Translations under genes and position numbers: made by a program | Notes under the pieces: model-generated | The model's database searches: none | What the model saw: the letters and a program-made list of their open reading frames with translations, nothing else | Told to the model about the DNA's origin: nothing | Shown: positions 1 to 8,715 of the stretch, in pieces | Layout: the number at the start of each line of letters is the position of its first letter | Position numbering within the stretch: the stretch's first letter is position 1 | From: Methylobacter sp. S3L5C | Lineage (GTDB): Bacteria > Pseudomonadota > Gammaproteobacteria > Methylococcales > Methylomonadaceae | Assembly (NCBI RefSeq): GCF_022788635.1 | Contig: NZ_CP076024.1 | Location: 4,627,503-4,691,502 of the forward strand | Length of the DNA stretch: 64,000 nucleotides | Direction: 5' to 3'

Positions 1-1
1 T

Positions 2-943
2 GCAAAAGTGGGCGAACAGTTTTCCGCCACACCGATCATAGCCCAGACGATCTATCAAAAAATCGTCGAAAACGGCAATGCCTTTTTAAGCATGATCAAT
101 GTGCAGGCAGTTTCTGAGGTTGCTGGTGAAAAAGTTGGTGTCGGCGTTAGTGGCCGTGTTGCCAGTCGTACCGATACCTCAGGTGCAGGTGAGAGACTGC
201 CAAAAAACTTGGCATCAACTCTGGCACATGGCTATCAATTGTTTGCCACAGAGTTTGATATTGCCCTGAAATACGCACAGATCGATGCCTGGGCAAAAAA
301 TCCTAACTTTGCACTGCTGTATATGCAAGCCGTTAGAGAAGCCATCGCAAATGACATGTTGCAAGTCGGCTGGACCGGAACATCGGCAGCGACTGCAACC
401 AACATTGCGAACAATCCATTACTGCAAGATTTAAACATTGGTTGGTTACAACTGATACGTGGATTTAATTCTGGCTCACAACGGGTTATCGGCACTGTTG
501 GCGCACCGGTATCGTTAGGTACATCAGGAACCTTTAAAAACCTTGACGTACTCGCTCATGTTGCCAAGCAGCGTATTGCGCCGCAATTTAGAAACCGTCC
601 TGATTTAGTCTTGTTGGTCGGTGCCAATGTTCTGGCGAATCAGGAACAAACGTATTACACACTTAATGGTAATACACCGACAGAAAAAGCCATGACTAAT
701 GGCTTGATTACGCGTGCTTATGCAGGCCTACCAACTATTGCACCACCGTTTATGCCGGATAGCACATTGCTAATCACACCGTTAAAAAACCTGTCGATTT
801 ACTATCAAGACAGTTCGGTTCGACGTTTGCAAAAAGACAAACCCGAAAAGAACGAAGTACAGGAGTTTAATTCGGTTAACCAGGGCTATGTCGTTGAAGA
901 AGAACTAGCCACATCATTTGTTGAAAACATTACCTTCGTTTAA
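2..943 (+). CDS. Phage major capsid protein, P2 gpN family (5' end outside window)
   Basis: Forms the icosahedral head of a P2-like contractile-tailed phage. The reading frame is open to the left edge of the window, so the N-terminus (about 40 residues in P2 gpN) is missing; the GTG at 8 is not the real start. Visible gpN-like features are an early segment FSATPIIAQTIYQKI, the stretch GEKVGVGVSGRVASRTDT, FDIALKYAQIDAWAKNPNF and NPLLQDLNIGWLQ, all in the order found in P2 gpN. It is followed after 2 bases by the gpM-like terminase subunit, as in P2 (N then M). The family call is from remembered motif order; a diverged capsid of another P2-like group is the only realistic alternative. Confidence 0.9.
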   Translation, partial: AKVGEQFSATPIIAQTIYQKIVENGNAFLSMINVQAVSEVAGEKVGVGVSGRVASRTDTSGAGERLPKNLASTLAHGYQLFATEFDIALKYAQIDAWAKNPNFALLYMQAVREAIANDMLQVGWTGTSAATATNIANNPLLQDLNIGWLQLIRGFNSGSQRVIGTVGAPVSLGTSGTFKNLDVLAHVAKQRIAPQFRNRPDLVLLVGANVLANQEQTYYTLNGNTPTEKAMTNGLITRAYAGLPTIAPPFMPDSTLLITPLKNLSIYYQDSSVRRLQKDKPEKNEVQEFNSVNQGYVVEEELATSFVENITFV

Positions 944-945
944 TC

Positions 946-1620
946 ATGAATTTATTAGATGCCATCAAGGCCGCACAGCGTGAAGAGACAGCTACTACAG
1001 GTATTGATCCCTATAGTTTGGATGATGCCCGTTGTTTAATTGGCCAGGCTGTCGGTGAACTGGACTTTTATCAGTCAGCGATGATGGTTGATCAGATCAA
1101 GATTAAAAATGAAGTCACGCTGGAAGGCAAAGCCCGTGTTAAAGCGCTGGTATTACCAACCTACCTTGAGTTTGTTGGCGTGTATGTTGGTCAAGAACAG
1201 AACTATCCCAATGATGTTGCGGTACAAGTGATGATCTGGTTACTGGATGTGGGTAACATTCATGACGGTTTAGAGTTGGCACTATGCCTGGTTAAGCAAG
1301 GCCAAAAGATGCCGGTTAAGTTTAACCGCGATATACCGACTTTTTTATGTGATTTCTTTTACGACTGGGCTGGTGCAGAACTTAAAAAAGAACATAGTGC
1401 CAGTCCCTATCTGGATACCTTAACCGCTGTTGCTGAAAACGACAGTTGGGCAGTGCATCCTTTATGTATGAGCAAGCTTTTTGCGATGCTGGCCAAGCAT
1501 AAGGAACAGTCCGGTGAATATCAAACCGCACTGGCTTTATGCCTGAAAGCTGAAGCGATTAATCCCGAGAAAGCCGGGGTTAAAGGCTTGAAAGAACGAG
1601 TGCAGGCGAAACTGCAATAA
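946..1620 (+). CDS. Terminase small (endonuclease) subunit, P2 gpM family
   Basis: In P2-like phages gpM is the endonuclease subunit that works with the large ATPase subunit gpP to cut DNA at cos and fill the prohead. The 224-residue length is normal for the family. The central block DVAVQVMIWLLDVGNIHDG followed by ALCLVKQGQKMPVKFNRDIP matches the gpM pattern (vMvWxxDaGxxxgALxIAxYvlxxgLxxPxxFnR). The ATG lies 2 bases after the capsid stop, pointing to coupled translation in one late operon. The large terminase, portal and scaffold genes would lie left of the window in P2 order. Confidence 0.88.
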   Translation: MNLLDAIKAAQREETATTGIDPYSLDDARCLIGQAVGELDFYQSAMMVDQIKIKNEVTLEGKARVKALVLPTYLEFVGVYVGQEQNYPNDVAVQVMIWLLDVGNIHDGLELALCLVKQGQKMPVKFNRDIPTFLCDFFYDWAGAELKKEHSASPYLDTLTAVAENDSWAVHPLCMSKLFAMLAKHKEQSGEYQTALALCLKAEAINPEKAGVKGLKERVQAKLQ

Positions 1621-1734
1621 AAGGCTCTCCAAGCCCTGGCTGACAACACCGCTGTAATTCACCTGACGGTTCGATATTACAAAGGTTGTTTGTCCAGGCA
1701 CTAAATCAGATCTACCCCTTTTTAAGGAATAGCT

Positions 1735-1977
1735 ATGCCGCGTTTTTTATTAATGACTATTATTTTGTTGCTCGCAGCGTGTACGCAACCGACAGAATTT
1801 GACGATGGTTATCAGTTGGGTGATCTCTCAATGTTAACCAAGCGTGAAGCACTTGTTTTATTCGATAACATAGAAATTTATTGCAGTAAAAACAGTGATT
1901 CAGTACTCAGAAAGCAGGCGTTATTGTTGCTGCATGTTAATTATCCATTGATTCCGGTTAACGGGATTTGCGGCTAA
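1735..1977 (+). CDS. Small predicted lipoprotein in the head gene cluster
   Basis: An 80-residue protein with a hydrophobic N-terminus (residues about 5-14) ending in the lipobox-like LLAAC, so Cys16 could be lipidated. AAGGAAT lies 7-8 bases before the ATG. I do not recognise the family. It sits between the gpM and gpL genes, where P2 has no lipoprotein, and its stop overlaps the gpL start (TAATG). Possible roles are an outer-membrane spanin-like subunit or a superinfection-exclusion lipoprotein, but no inner-membrane spanin partner is next to it. The mature part has two cysteines near the C-terminal half. Confidence 0.6.
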   Translation: MPRFLLMTIILLLAACTQPTEFDDGYQLGDLSMLTKREALVLFDNIEIYCSKNSDSVLRKQALLLLHVNYPLIPVNGICG

Positions 1978-2477
1978 TGAGTTTAACCGGCAAGCCATCA
2001 TTAACAGCATCGGCCCCCGTTATTAATGACGTATTTTGGCCTGATTTGCTGGTAGATGAACTGATGACTAATTACCGGATACCTTCGGAATATGCCGATG
2101 GGGTAATTATGACCGGATTAACCTTGGCAGTGATGAATGTCAATATTCGCTTGACTACCATTAAAGCCGTATTGGTAAAGGATGGTTATGAAAATTTAGC
2201 CGCTTATACACTGACCAGTACTGAACTTATCAACGGTAGTCCGGTGTTGCTGGAATTATATAAACATGCGGTCTATGCACGGGCCAAAGGTCAGTTACTC
2301 ATGCAGTTTGTCACAATTAACCGCAGGCCACAGGCTGAAAACGCTGCTAAAGAGGGCTTGCCGACCGAACAATACTGGCTGGATGAAAGCCAAACCGCCA
2401 TTGCCGAGTTTTTTAGACGCTTCTTGCCGGAAGAAACGGTTTATAACAAGGCCAACGTGATGGCGATCTTGCTATGA
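1977..2477 (+). CDS. Head completion/stabilisation protein, P2 gpL family
   Basis: Joins the capsid connector to the tail in P2-like phages. The 166-residue protein has the gpL-type segment VFWPDLLVDELMTNYRIPSEY followed by a Met/Asn helical stretch, and the C-terminal part FFRRFLPEETVYNKANVMA. I chose the ATG at 1977 because it overlaps the preceding stop codon (TAATG); the frame also opens at a TTG nine bases upstream. The 3' end overlaps the next gene by ATGA, so translation is probably coupled. Confidence 0.82.
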   Translation: MSLTGKPSLTASAPVINDVFWPDLLVDELMTNYRIPSEYADGVIMTGLTLAVMNVNIRLTTIKAVLVKDGYENLAAYTLTSTELINGSPVLLELYKHAVYARAKGQLLMQFVTINRRPQAENAAKEGLPTEQYWLDESQTAIAEFFRRFLPEETVYNKANVMAILL

Positions 2478-2938
2478 GACAGTTGGCTGAGTTAACGACG
2501 TTGCTGATTAATCTTGATCTGGTTGCAGCAGAAAACATTGAAGGCTTTGCCGATGAGCCAAAAATAATTCCGTCGGGAAAAATTGTGACTCTAAACACGG
2601 TATTAAATGAGCCAGGCATTGTGTTATATCGACAAAGTTATACGGGTACTTTCTTTATTGATGACTACCCATTTAATGCGCATCCAATTACTGAATTGTT
2701 TGGCCATATCTGTGCCTATTTGCTGGACAGTGGCAATGGATCAGATGCCATACCTGAACCGGTTATTACTGTCGATATTTTAGATAATGGTACCGCCAAT
2801 ATTGAAGTGAGCATTGCTTTTGAACAAGATATTTATGCCGTTGAAGATAGTTCCGGAAGTATTCCGTTAAACGGCAAGCACTATCGGATTGCTGATCCAG
2901 TGACAGATTATGTGCTGGATGGAGATATTTCGTTATGA
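2474..2938 (+). CDS. Tail completion protein, P2 gpR-like
   Basis: A 154-residue protein in the gpR slot between gpL and gpS. The central segment YTGTFFIDDYPFNAHPITELFGHICAYL resembles the gpR pattern of beta strands followed by a conserved hydrophobic helix with a DxP turn. gpR with gpS completes the tail end so that it can join the head. ATGA overlaps occur at both ends (with gpL upstream and gpS downstream), typical of the compact P2 operon. The call rests on weak sequence similarity plus strong synteny. Confidence 0.72.
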   Translation: MRQLAELTTLLINLDLVAAENIEGFADEPKIIPSGKIVTLNTVLNEPGIVLYRQSYTGTFFIDDYPFNAHPITELFGHICAYLLDSGNGSDAIPEPVITVDILDNGTANIEVSIAFEQDIYAVEDSSGSIPLNGKHYRIADPVTDYVLDGDISL

Positions 2939-3621
2939 GTGATGTAAATGTTGAGATATTGGGCTTATTACCATTACATCGGCAATTACAAGTACTGCAA
3001 TTGGCACCACAGCAACGTAAAAGATTAATGGCCAGAGTTGCCAAGGCTGTTATCAGAGATAGCAAAAAACGTGTACAGGGACAGCGAGATTTAAACGGTA
3101 CCCCATACCCTGCACGCTATAAAGTGAGATCGACAGGACGGCGCAAAATGTTAAGCCGTTTGGTTAAAGGTTTAAAGGTAACCCAAGCTGATAATGATAG
3201 TGCAACAGTAGGATTTTATAACCCGGTAGCCGGACGTATTGCCGCTGATCAGCAGTATGGCACCCAAACCCAGATAACGGCTGCCAGTTTTGGTGGTCGC
3301 AGTGCCGCGTCATACAACTTGCCGGCAACACGCAGGCAAGCCAGTGCACTGATTGGCCTGGGCTTTAAAATAGCCAGAGCTAACGGAAATGGACGGCAAC
3401 GACCCAGTATTAAATATATTACTGAGCATTATAGCCAGGGACAGGCTAGATCCACATTAAAACGGCTACGTGAATGGGCAGGACAGCCAACGCGAAGCAG
3501 CTGGACAACAACATTGCCGGCACGAAGCTTTTTAGGGGCTACAGCAACGGAAGTGCGTGACCACATTACAAACATTTATGATGATATTCAACAGGAGATA
3601 GCACGCCATGGCACTCGGTAA
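2935..3621 (+). CDS. Phage virion morphogenesis / tail completion protein, gpS family
   Basis: A basic 228-residue protein. The N-terminal half has the morphogenesis-family signature: a helix rich in Arg (RKRLMARVAKAVIRDSKKRV), then GTPYPARY and a KMLSRLVKGLKV stretch. Known family members bind the tail terminus with gpR. It is longer than P2 gpS (about 150 residues) because of an inserted Gly/Arg-rich part around residues 90-170, while the usual C-terminal PARSFLGAT is still present (about residue 195). The sheath gene starts inside its last 14 bases. Confidence 0.8.
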   Translation: MSDVNVEILGLLPLHRQLQVLQLAPQQRKRLMARVAKAVIRDSKKRVQGQRDLNGTPYPARYKVRSTGRRKMLSRLVKGLKVTQADNDSATVGFYNPVAGRIAADQQYGTQTQITAASFGGRSAASYNLPATRRQASALIGLGFKIARANGNGRQRPSIKYITEHYSQGQARSTLKRLREWAGQPTRSSWTTTLPARSFLGATATEVRDHITNIYDDIQQEIARHGTR

Positions 3622-4735
3622 AATTACAGTAAACGCCCTAAATCTTAATCAAGGGCCATTTCCAACCGTTGAGAAATATTTTTTATTTATCGGTATGGGA
3701 TTAACCGGTACAGACACGTTATTGTTTTTAAATACTGACAGTGATCTGGACATTGAATTAGGCATAGCCGATTCAGAACTAAAAACACAGGTCAAGGCTG
3801 CCAAAGCGAATGCCGGACAGAACTGGGCCTGTTGTGCCGTACCGGTTACTGACGGTGCCTTGTGGGAATCGGCATTTGATATGGCGATGAACAATAACGT
3901 AAAAATAGAAGCCGTTGTTATTTGTACACCGGTATTGGTACAGGCAGATTTAACCGCGATGCATACCAAAGCGGAAGAAACCAATGCAACCTATGGCCGT
4001 CGATTGTTTTTTATCGCCGGAGCAATAGCCATTGATTCGACACCAACGACAGGACAAAACTGGTCTGCGTACATTACTGCACTGACTGCACTGACTGTTA
4101 CGCTGGCGGCTATGCGGGTTTCAGTCGTGCCGTATATTTATCCTGATGCGGTAGGTATTTATGCCGGACGTTTATGTAATTATCAAACCAGTGTTGCTGA
4201 TACGCCTATGCGGGTAAATACCGGATCGTTGGTTGGTCAGGATCAATCCACGCTACCTGTAGATAGTGCCGGGATTATTTACAATAATGCCCATGCCAAA
4301 GCGCTGAATGACCAGCGCTTTAGTGTGCCGCAATTCTACCCGGATTATGAAGGTGTTTATTGGTCAGATGGGTCATTACTGGATACGGCCACCGGTGATT
4401 ATACGGTGATTGAAAACCTGAGGGTTATTGATAAAGCGGCCCGTGCAGTACGCCTGGTATTAATCGGCTTAGTGGGTGACAGACGTTTTAACTCCAGCCC
4501 CATTGGTACGGCTTGGGCGATGAGTAAGTTAATGCGCCCCTTGTTTGAAATGAGCCGGTCAACTGACTTTCAGGGCATCCCGTTTCCTGCCGAACTAAAA
4601 TCTCCGGTTGATGGTGATATCGCCATTACCTGGATAACTCGGACCAGTGTAAATATTTTTATCATTGCCCGGCCACTGGATATACCTAAAGACTTGACGG
4701 CAAACATCGTTCTTGATCTTTCAACAATTGCATAA
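3608..4735 (+). CDS. Contractile tail sheath protein, DUF2586 family
   Basis: A 375-residue protein directly after gpS and before the tube gene, the position of the sheath in HP1/K139-like phages. The family (DUF2586) replaces the P2 FI sheath in these phages. Sheath-like traits include the N-terminal NLNQGPFPTVEKYFLFIG, a central domain with an RLCNYQTSVADTPMRV region, and a C-terminal SPIGTAWAMSKLMRPL followed by a beta-rich end. The DUF assignment is from memory of the family and its neighbours. The ATG lies inside the end of the gpS gene. Confidence 0.78.
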   Translation: MALGKITVNALNLNQGPFPTVEKYFLFIGMGLTGTDTLLFLNTDSDLDIELGIADSELKTQVKAAKANAGQNWACCAVPVTDGALWESAFDMAMNNNVKIEAVVICTPVLVQADLTAMHTKAEETNATYGRRLFFIAGAIAIDSTPTTGQNWSAYITALTALTVTLAAMRVSVVPYIYPDAVGIYAGRLCNYQTSVADTPMRVNTGSLVGQDQSTLPVDSAGIIYNNAHAKALNDQRFSVPQFYPDYEGVYWSDGSLLDTATGDYTVIENLRVIDKAARAVRLVLIGLVGDRRFNSSPIGTAWAMSKLMRPLFEMSRSTDFQGIPFPAELKSPVDGDIAITWITRTSVNIFIIARPLDIPKDLTANIVLDLSTIA

Positions 4736-4741
4736 GGAATT

Positions 4742-5200
4742 ATGATGCCTGCAAAAAACCACTTATCCGGACAAGATTTTGACGTTATGTTCGGTGACAC
4801 CATGATTCATGTTGAAAATATGTCAGCTAGCATTACGGATAATCGCCAAGCCGTGCAAACACGCGGTATTCCCAATGGATGGGTTAATGGTGATGTCGCT
4901 TGTAGCGGTGACCTTGAGCTTGATAGTGCAAACTTTAAACTGTTAATTGATGTTGCCAGAACCGCTGGCAGCTTTAGAGAAATAAAAACCATTGATATTG
5001 TCTGTGTGGGCAAGACGCTGGACAGTGAGCAAAAACAAGAGTTTTTTGGCTGCCTGTTAAAGATATCTGACTTGTTTAGTATCGATGGCAAAGGTGGTGA
5101 AAAAAATAAACACAAGATTGCCTTTGAAGTAACCAGTCCTGATTTTGTGCGGATTGATGGCGTATCGTATCTGTCAGCCAATAATATCCGTGATCTGTAA
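4742..5200 (+). CDS. Tail tube protein, DUF2597 family
   Basis: A 152-residue protein that follows the sheath by 6 bases. It starts with the family-like SGQDFDVMFGDTMIHVENMSASITDN and contains TRGIPNGWVNGDVACSGDLELD, a pattern I associate with DUF2597 tail tube proteins of HP1/K139-like phages. In contractile tails the tube protein stacks as hexamers inside the sheath and is extruded on contraction. An AAGGAAT-like ribosome site overlaps the sheath stop. The start may be either of two adjacent ATGs, at 4742 or 4745. Confidence 0.78.
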   Translation: MMPAKNHLSGQDFDVMFGDTMIHVENMSASITDNRQAVQTRGIPNGWVNGDVACSGDLELDSANFKLLIDVARTAGSFREIKTIDIVCVGKTLDSEQKQEFFGCLLKISDLFSIDGKGGEKNKHKIAFEVTSPDFVRIDGVSYLSANNIRDL

Positions 5201-5616
5201 AGGATAAGCCGTTATGACTGACGTTAAAAGCATTAAGCGGATTAAAACAGCATTGCAACCTGAAGACTGGATTGTTGGGCAAGAGGATGGCGCAGGACTT
5301 GGTGATCAGTTTAGGTTTCAGGCTAAGAATGGGGTTGAAGTTGGTGGTAACGGTGGAAATAAAATAATTTTTACGGGCGACTCAATTACTCAAAATAACT
5401 ACCTAAGTGACTCGTCAGCTAGTTTATTGGATTCTATTGCATTGGATTCTCGTGGATACGCATGGATTGGTAACGCTTACGCTGGTTCGGCTATGGATAT
5501 TGTCGGTATCTACGGGCATGGCGGGCGGTAATTGTCAATGTAGTTGTCGCCTCGACGGTTAAATCTTACTCTGGTTTGTTTTCTAAATAATCACTTCCTT
5601 GGTAGCATTTTTTTGT

Positions 5617-6645
5617 TTAGACCTTGTCTGGGTTAAGGTGGGCTGTCTGGATTTTTTCCCAATTACGGGAACTTCCAGTCCAGCGTTGCGGATGTTTAGC
5701 ACGTGCTGCTTCGTAGACGACTTTACGGTTATCCAGAAGCTTGTCGTCCAAGCCTTCATGGCGTTGCGCTGGAGTAATAAACCGAATAGCGCTGTGACGA
5801 TGCTCATGGTTGTACCATTCCACTAAGCTTGTGACCCACTGACGCGCTTCCGTAACATCGGCGAACGGCTTTAGCGGATAGTTAGGACGATATTTCAAGG
5901 TCTTAAACAACGATTCTGAGTACGGATTATCGTTGCTAACCGATGGCCGACTAAACGAAGGCATGACACCCAGTTGTTGCAAGGTCGCCAGCATAGTCGA
6001 TCCCTTCATCGGACTGCCGTTGTCAGAATGCAGGATAAGCTGTTCTGCCTGTATCCCTTCACGATGACAGAGATCACGTAACAATTCGCCAGCCAAGGCG
6101 CTGTTTTCTTCTTCATACACCTGCCAACCGACGATCTTTCGGCTGAAAATATCAACAAATAGATACAGATAGAAAAACTGTCCACGGATCAGTGATGGCA
6201 GATAAGTAATGTCCCAACTGTACAGTTGATTAGGTGCTGTAGCACATGCCGCGCGTGGCTTTGTTCGTGTTTGAGCCGGACGTTCGCTACGCCGATGGGT
6301 AAGCTGTTTTTCCTCGCGCAGGATGCGATAGAAGGTCGACTCAGACGCCAGATAGCTACCTTGGTCGGCCAGTCGTGGCACGATCTGACTCGGTGGCAGA
6401 TGACCAAATTCATCTGAATTAGCGACGATCAGCACCTCGGCACGCTCGATTGCTGTTAGTTTGTGTGGCGGTTGATAGTCACGCAAGGGGCGTTGATCGC
6501 AGTGAATCGTCTCACCTGTCTGCCAGCGTTGTAAGGTACGCTCACTAAGTCCTAATACTTCACAGGCTTTAGCTTGACGTGCTCCCGCAGTTACTGATTC
6601 ATTAAGTAAAGCAATCACTTGTTCGCGCTCTTCGTGGCCAGTCAT
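5617..6645 (-). CDS. IS3-like transposase orfB, DDE integrase (copy 1)
   Basis: A 342-residue catalytic subunit. The order is an N-terminal helix-turn-helix (LGLSERTLQRWQ, residues about 27-38), a HTH_21-like segment ending in YRILREEKQLTHRR, then the rve integrase core with WDITYLP (first Asp), LHSDNGSPMKG (second Asp) and the third acidic residue in NPYSESLFKTLKYRP. It ends in a Trp/His-rich tail with WYNHEHRHSAI. The start ATG overlaps the end of orfA (ATGA type), so orfB is probably made by coupled translation or frameshifting. It differs from copy 2 at 16 of 342 residues by eye. The frame is intact, so the element may still be active. Confidence 0.88.
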   Translation of the reverse strand: MTGHEEREQVIALLNESVTAGARQAKACEVLGLSERTLQRWQTGETIHCDQRPLRDYQPPHKLTAIERAEVLIVANSDEFGHLPPSQIVPRLADQGSYLASESTFYRILREEKQLTHRRSERPAQTRTKPRAACATAPNQLYSWDITYLPSLIRGQFFYLYLFVDIFSRKIVGWQVYEEENSALAGELLRDLCHREGIQAEQLILHSDNGSPMKGSTMLATLQQLGVMPSFSRPSVSNDNPYSESLFKTLKYRPNYPLKPFADVTEARQWVTSLVEWYNHEHRHSAIRFITPAQRHEGLDDKLLDNRKVVYEAARAKHPQRWTGSSRNWEKIQTAHLNPDKV

Positions 6646-7154
6646 TCGACCTCTCCCCCCAAGAGCGCCCGGAACTTTTTTTGCAGTACCAACAGCGCTG
6701 CGGCTTCTGCTAAGGCTTTGTCTTTACGCAATAAATTGCGCTCAAGGCTTTGGACTTCTTCTTTCAATATACGCAGGACCCGCGCTTCTTCACGCTTGTC
6801 TACTAAGTCATCCTGGCGGCAGAAATCAGCTTTCCATTGTTCCAACTGATGAATAAAAACGCCGCGTTCACGACACCAGGCATTTAAGTCTTCACCGATC
6901 AAATTATAGGTTTTTTGTAAAGCAGTAAAGCGTTCTTCAGAGCTCCAATCTTCGGGACGCTTTGATTTTAGCGGTGCAAGTTTGACGTCCTGTTCCTTCT
7001 GTTTCATCCAAGCCTTCAAGGTTGTTAAATGGATATTCAATTCGTTTGCGACGGACTGAACTGATTGGTCATTACTACGATTGTATACTTTTACCAGGGC
7101 CTGCTCTCTGAAGCCTACTGAATACCTTTTATATTTTTTCATTTCTACTCTCAA
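6642..7154 (-). CDS. IS3-like transposase orfA, DNA-binding subunit (copy 1)
   Basis: A 170-residue protein with an N-terminal helix-turn-helix (SVQSVANELNIHLTTLKAWM, residues about 31-50), a middle region, and a C-terminal heptad-rich coiled coil (about 125-160) ending in RALLGGEVE. In IS3-type elements this product binds the terminal repeats and pairs with the orfB product. The gene reads towards orfB with a 4-base overlap. It begins about 50 bases inside the right end of the element, where the promoter must lie. Confidence 0.82.
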   Translation of the reverse strand: MRVEMKKYKRYSVGFREQALVKVYNRSNDQSVQSVANELNIHLTTLKAWMKQKEQDVKLAPLKSKRPEDWSSEERFTALQKTYNLIGEDLNAWCRERGVFIHQLEQWKADFCRQDDLVDKREEARVLRILKEEVQSLERNLLRKDKALAEAAALLVLQKKFRALLGGEVE

Positions 7155-8715
7155 ATTTTATTTTTTCTTAAAAGTTGAGGCGACAACTATTCTGACGCAG
7201 GGGGGCGGGTACTCTACTAGACAACTGATAGATATGGTTGATATTGATCTGCTCAGTAATACTAAAGCAGATTGGTGTCATGTACTCTGCGGAACTAATG
7301 ATAATGGAGCGGATGGAACGTCAGCAGGTATCATTACGAGCCTAGATATATACTGGAAAAAGTTAGAGGCTTTAGGGTTTAAGCTAATCCTTGGAACTCT
7401 ACTACCTAGGGCAACAAATAACCCATTTTCTGGAGATCAAAACTACGGCGTAATGGGCAAACTTAGTATAGTTAATGACTATATACGTTCTCAAACTGGC
7501 ATTAATGGTCGCAAAGTTGCTGACTATGCAGTCGCAATGGTAGACAATGACACTGGACTGCCGATCACTACGCCTATAATGTTTACCGACAACTTGCACC
7601 CAAATCAGTATGGTGCTTGGGTTATGGGCGCGTTTGTTTTAGCTCCTATTTTAAAAGAGATAGCACAGACATTAATACCTGTTAGGCATGGTAAAAATCT
7701 TTTTACATCACAGTGTCTAACACCAAATCCTAAATTATTAGGTACTGGCGGAACTGTATCTGCACCTGTATCTGGCACTACTGCAAATGGTTTTAAAATA
7801 GCCGTAGCGTCTGGCACATTTACCAGTATTGCAAGCGCTAACCAAAATATATCTACAGCAGGGGATAGGTACTCAACAATAACTATTGATGCGGTACATG
7901 GTACAGACAATAGCAATGCTCAGTTCGGTTTTGAGCTAACCCGTAGAGCGACTAAGGGCGCGTCTTCTGGCACTGTTATTTCTCAAGGTGTATGGGTCAA
8001 TGCTAATGGGGTATCGTACAAACAAATAGCCTCACTAACAGGGACTACAGGCTCTGCAACAATAGATACATTTAGCACGACTATAGGCGATGTAATTACT
8101 GATGGAACGTGCAAGTGGTTAGTAATGCCGTTAGTTGCAGATGGGGTGATTGTACAGCTAACTGCAAAGTTTAAAATAGCCACCTTAAGTGGTGGGTCAA
8201 TAGCACCCTACTTGGTCTTTTATCAAGACTCAATAAATAATAATGCTTCCGGTAGACCGTATATTAATAGAAATCAACAGTGGATACAGTCCAGATCCAA
8301 TAACAACCCACTTATCGCAGTTCAGAATCTATCAACTGCTAATCCTGATTTTTGGACTGAACCAAGTACCGACTTCATAACAATAGTTAGCCCTAAAATA
8401 AAGCTACAGTCCGGTGTGGCCCCAAACAATGATGTTGGGATAATCAGATGCTATTTGCAGTGGAAGGGTAAGTCTGGAACTACTGTGCAGGTAATTGTAA
8501 AGGATTTTGATTTAAAAATTGTTGGTTAATTAAATAACCCTACGCACAGCCGCAGTATCAGCAGTAATCATCGGTCAAGCTGTAAGTGATTAGTTCGTCA
8601 TGACGTTTTTAAATCAGTAAAAATTTAACCAAAAATCCAAGGACAGATATGAAAATAATACGAATATTGACTGGCAATTGGTTTTCTATGAGATTTTTGA
8701 AAAGGATAAGAAATC

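Larger units (their letters stand above)
5526..7203 (-). mobile_element. Two-ORF insertion sequence, IS3-like (copy 1)
   Basis: A 1.68-kb element carrying orfA and orfB on the minus strand. Its ends are defined by comparison with copy 2 at 16984-18661 and by repair of the host frame. The left end begins CGGTAATTGTCAATG and the right end finishes in GACGCAGGGG. An imperfect inverted repeat includes TAGTTGTCGC on both sides. The flanks repeat GGCGGG at 5520-5525 and 7204-7209. The duplication is 4-6 bp, because the G run at the right end leaves 2 bases ambiguous. The family call rests on the DDE integrase ORF with LHSDNGSPMKG. Confidence 0.85.
5214..8529 (+). pseudogene. SGNH/GDSL-hydrolase phage tail protein interrupted by an insertion sequence
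   Basis: The 5' part (5214-5525) encodes 104 residues containing IIFTGDSITQNN, the SGNH block I with the nucleophilic Ser. The 3' part (7204-8529) encodes HVLCGTNDN (block III, GxND) and FTDNLHPNQYG (block V, DxxH). Deleting the insertion sequence and one duplicated target joins the frame as GHGG-YSTRQ and gives one 543-residue protein. Residues after about 245 are beta-rich and resemble a receptor-binding or fibre domain. Such esterases on phage tails usually deacylate surface polysaccharide. It lies between the tube gene and the lysis genes. As it stands, the gene makes at most a short 5' fragment, or a 3' fusion started inside the element. Confidence 0.85.
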
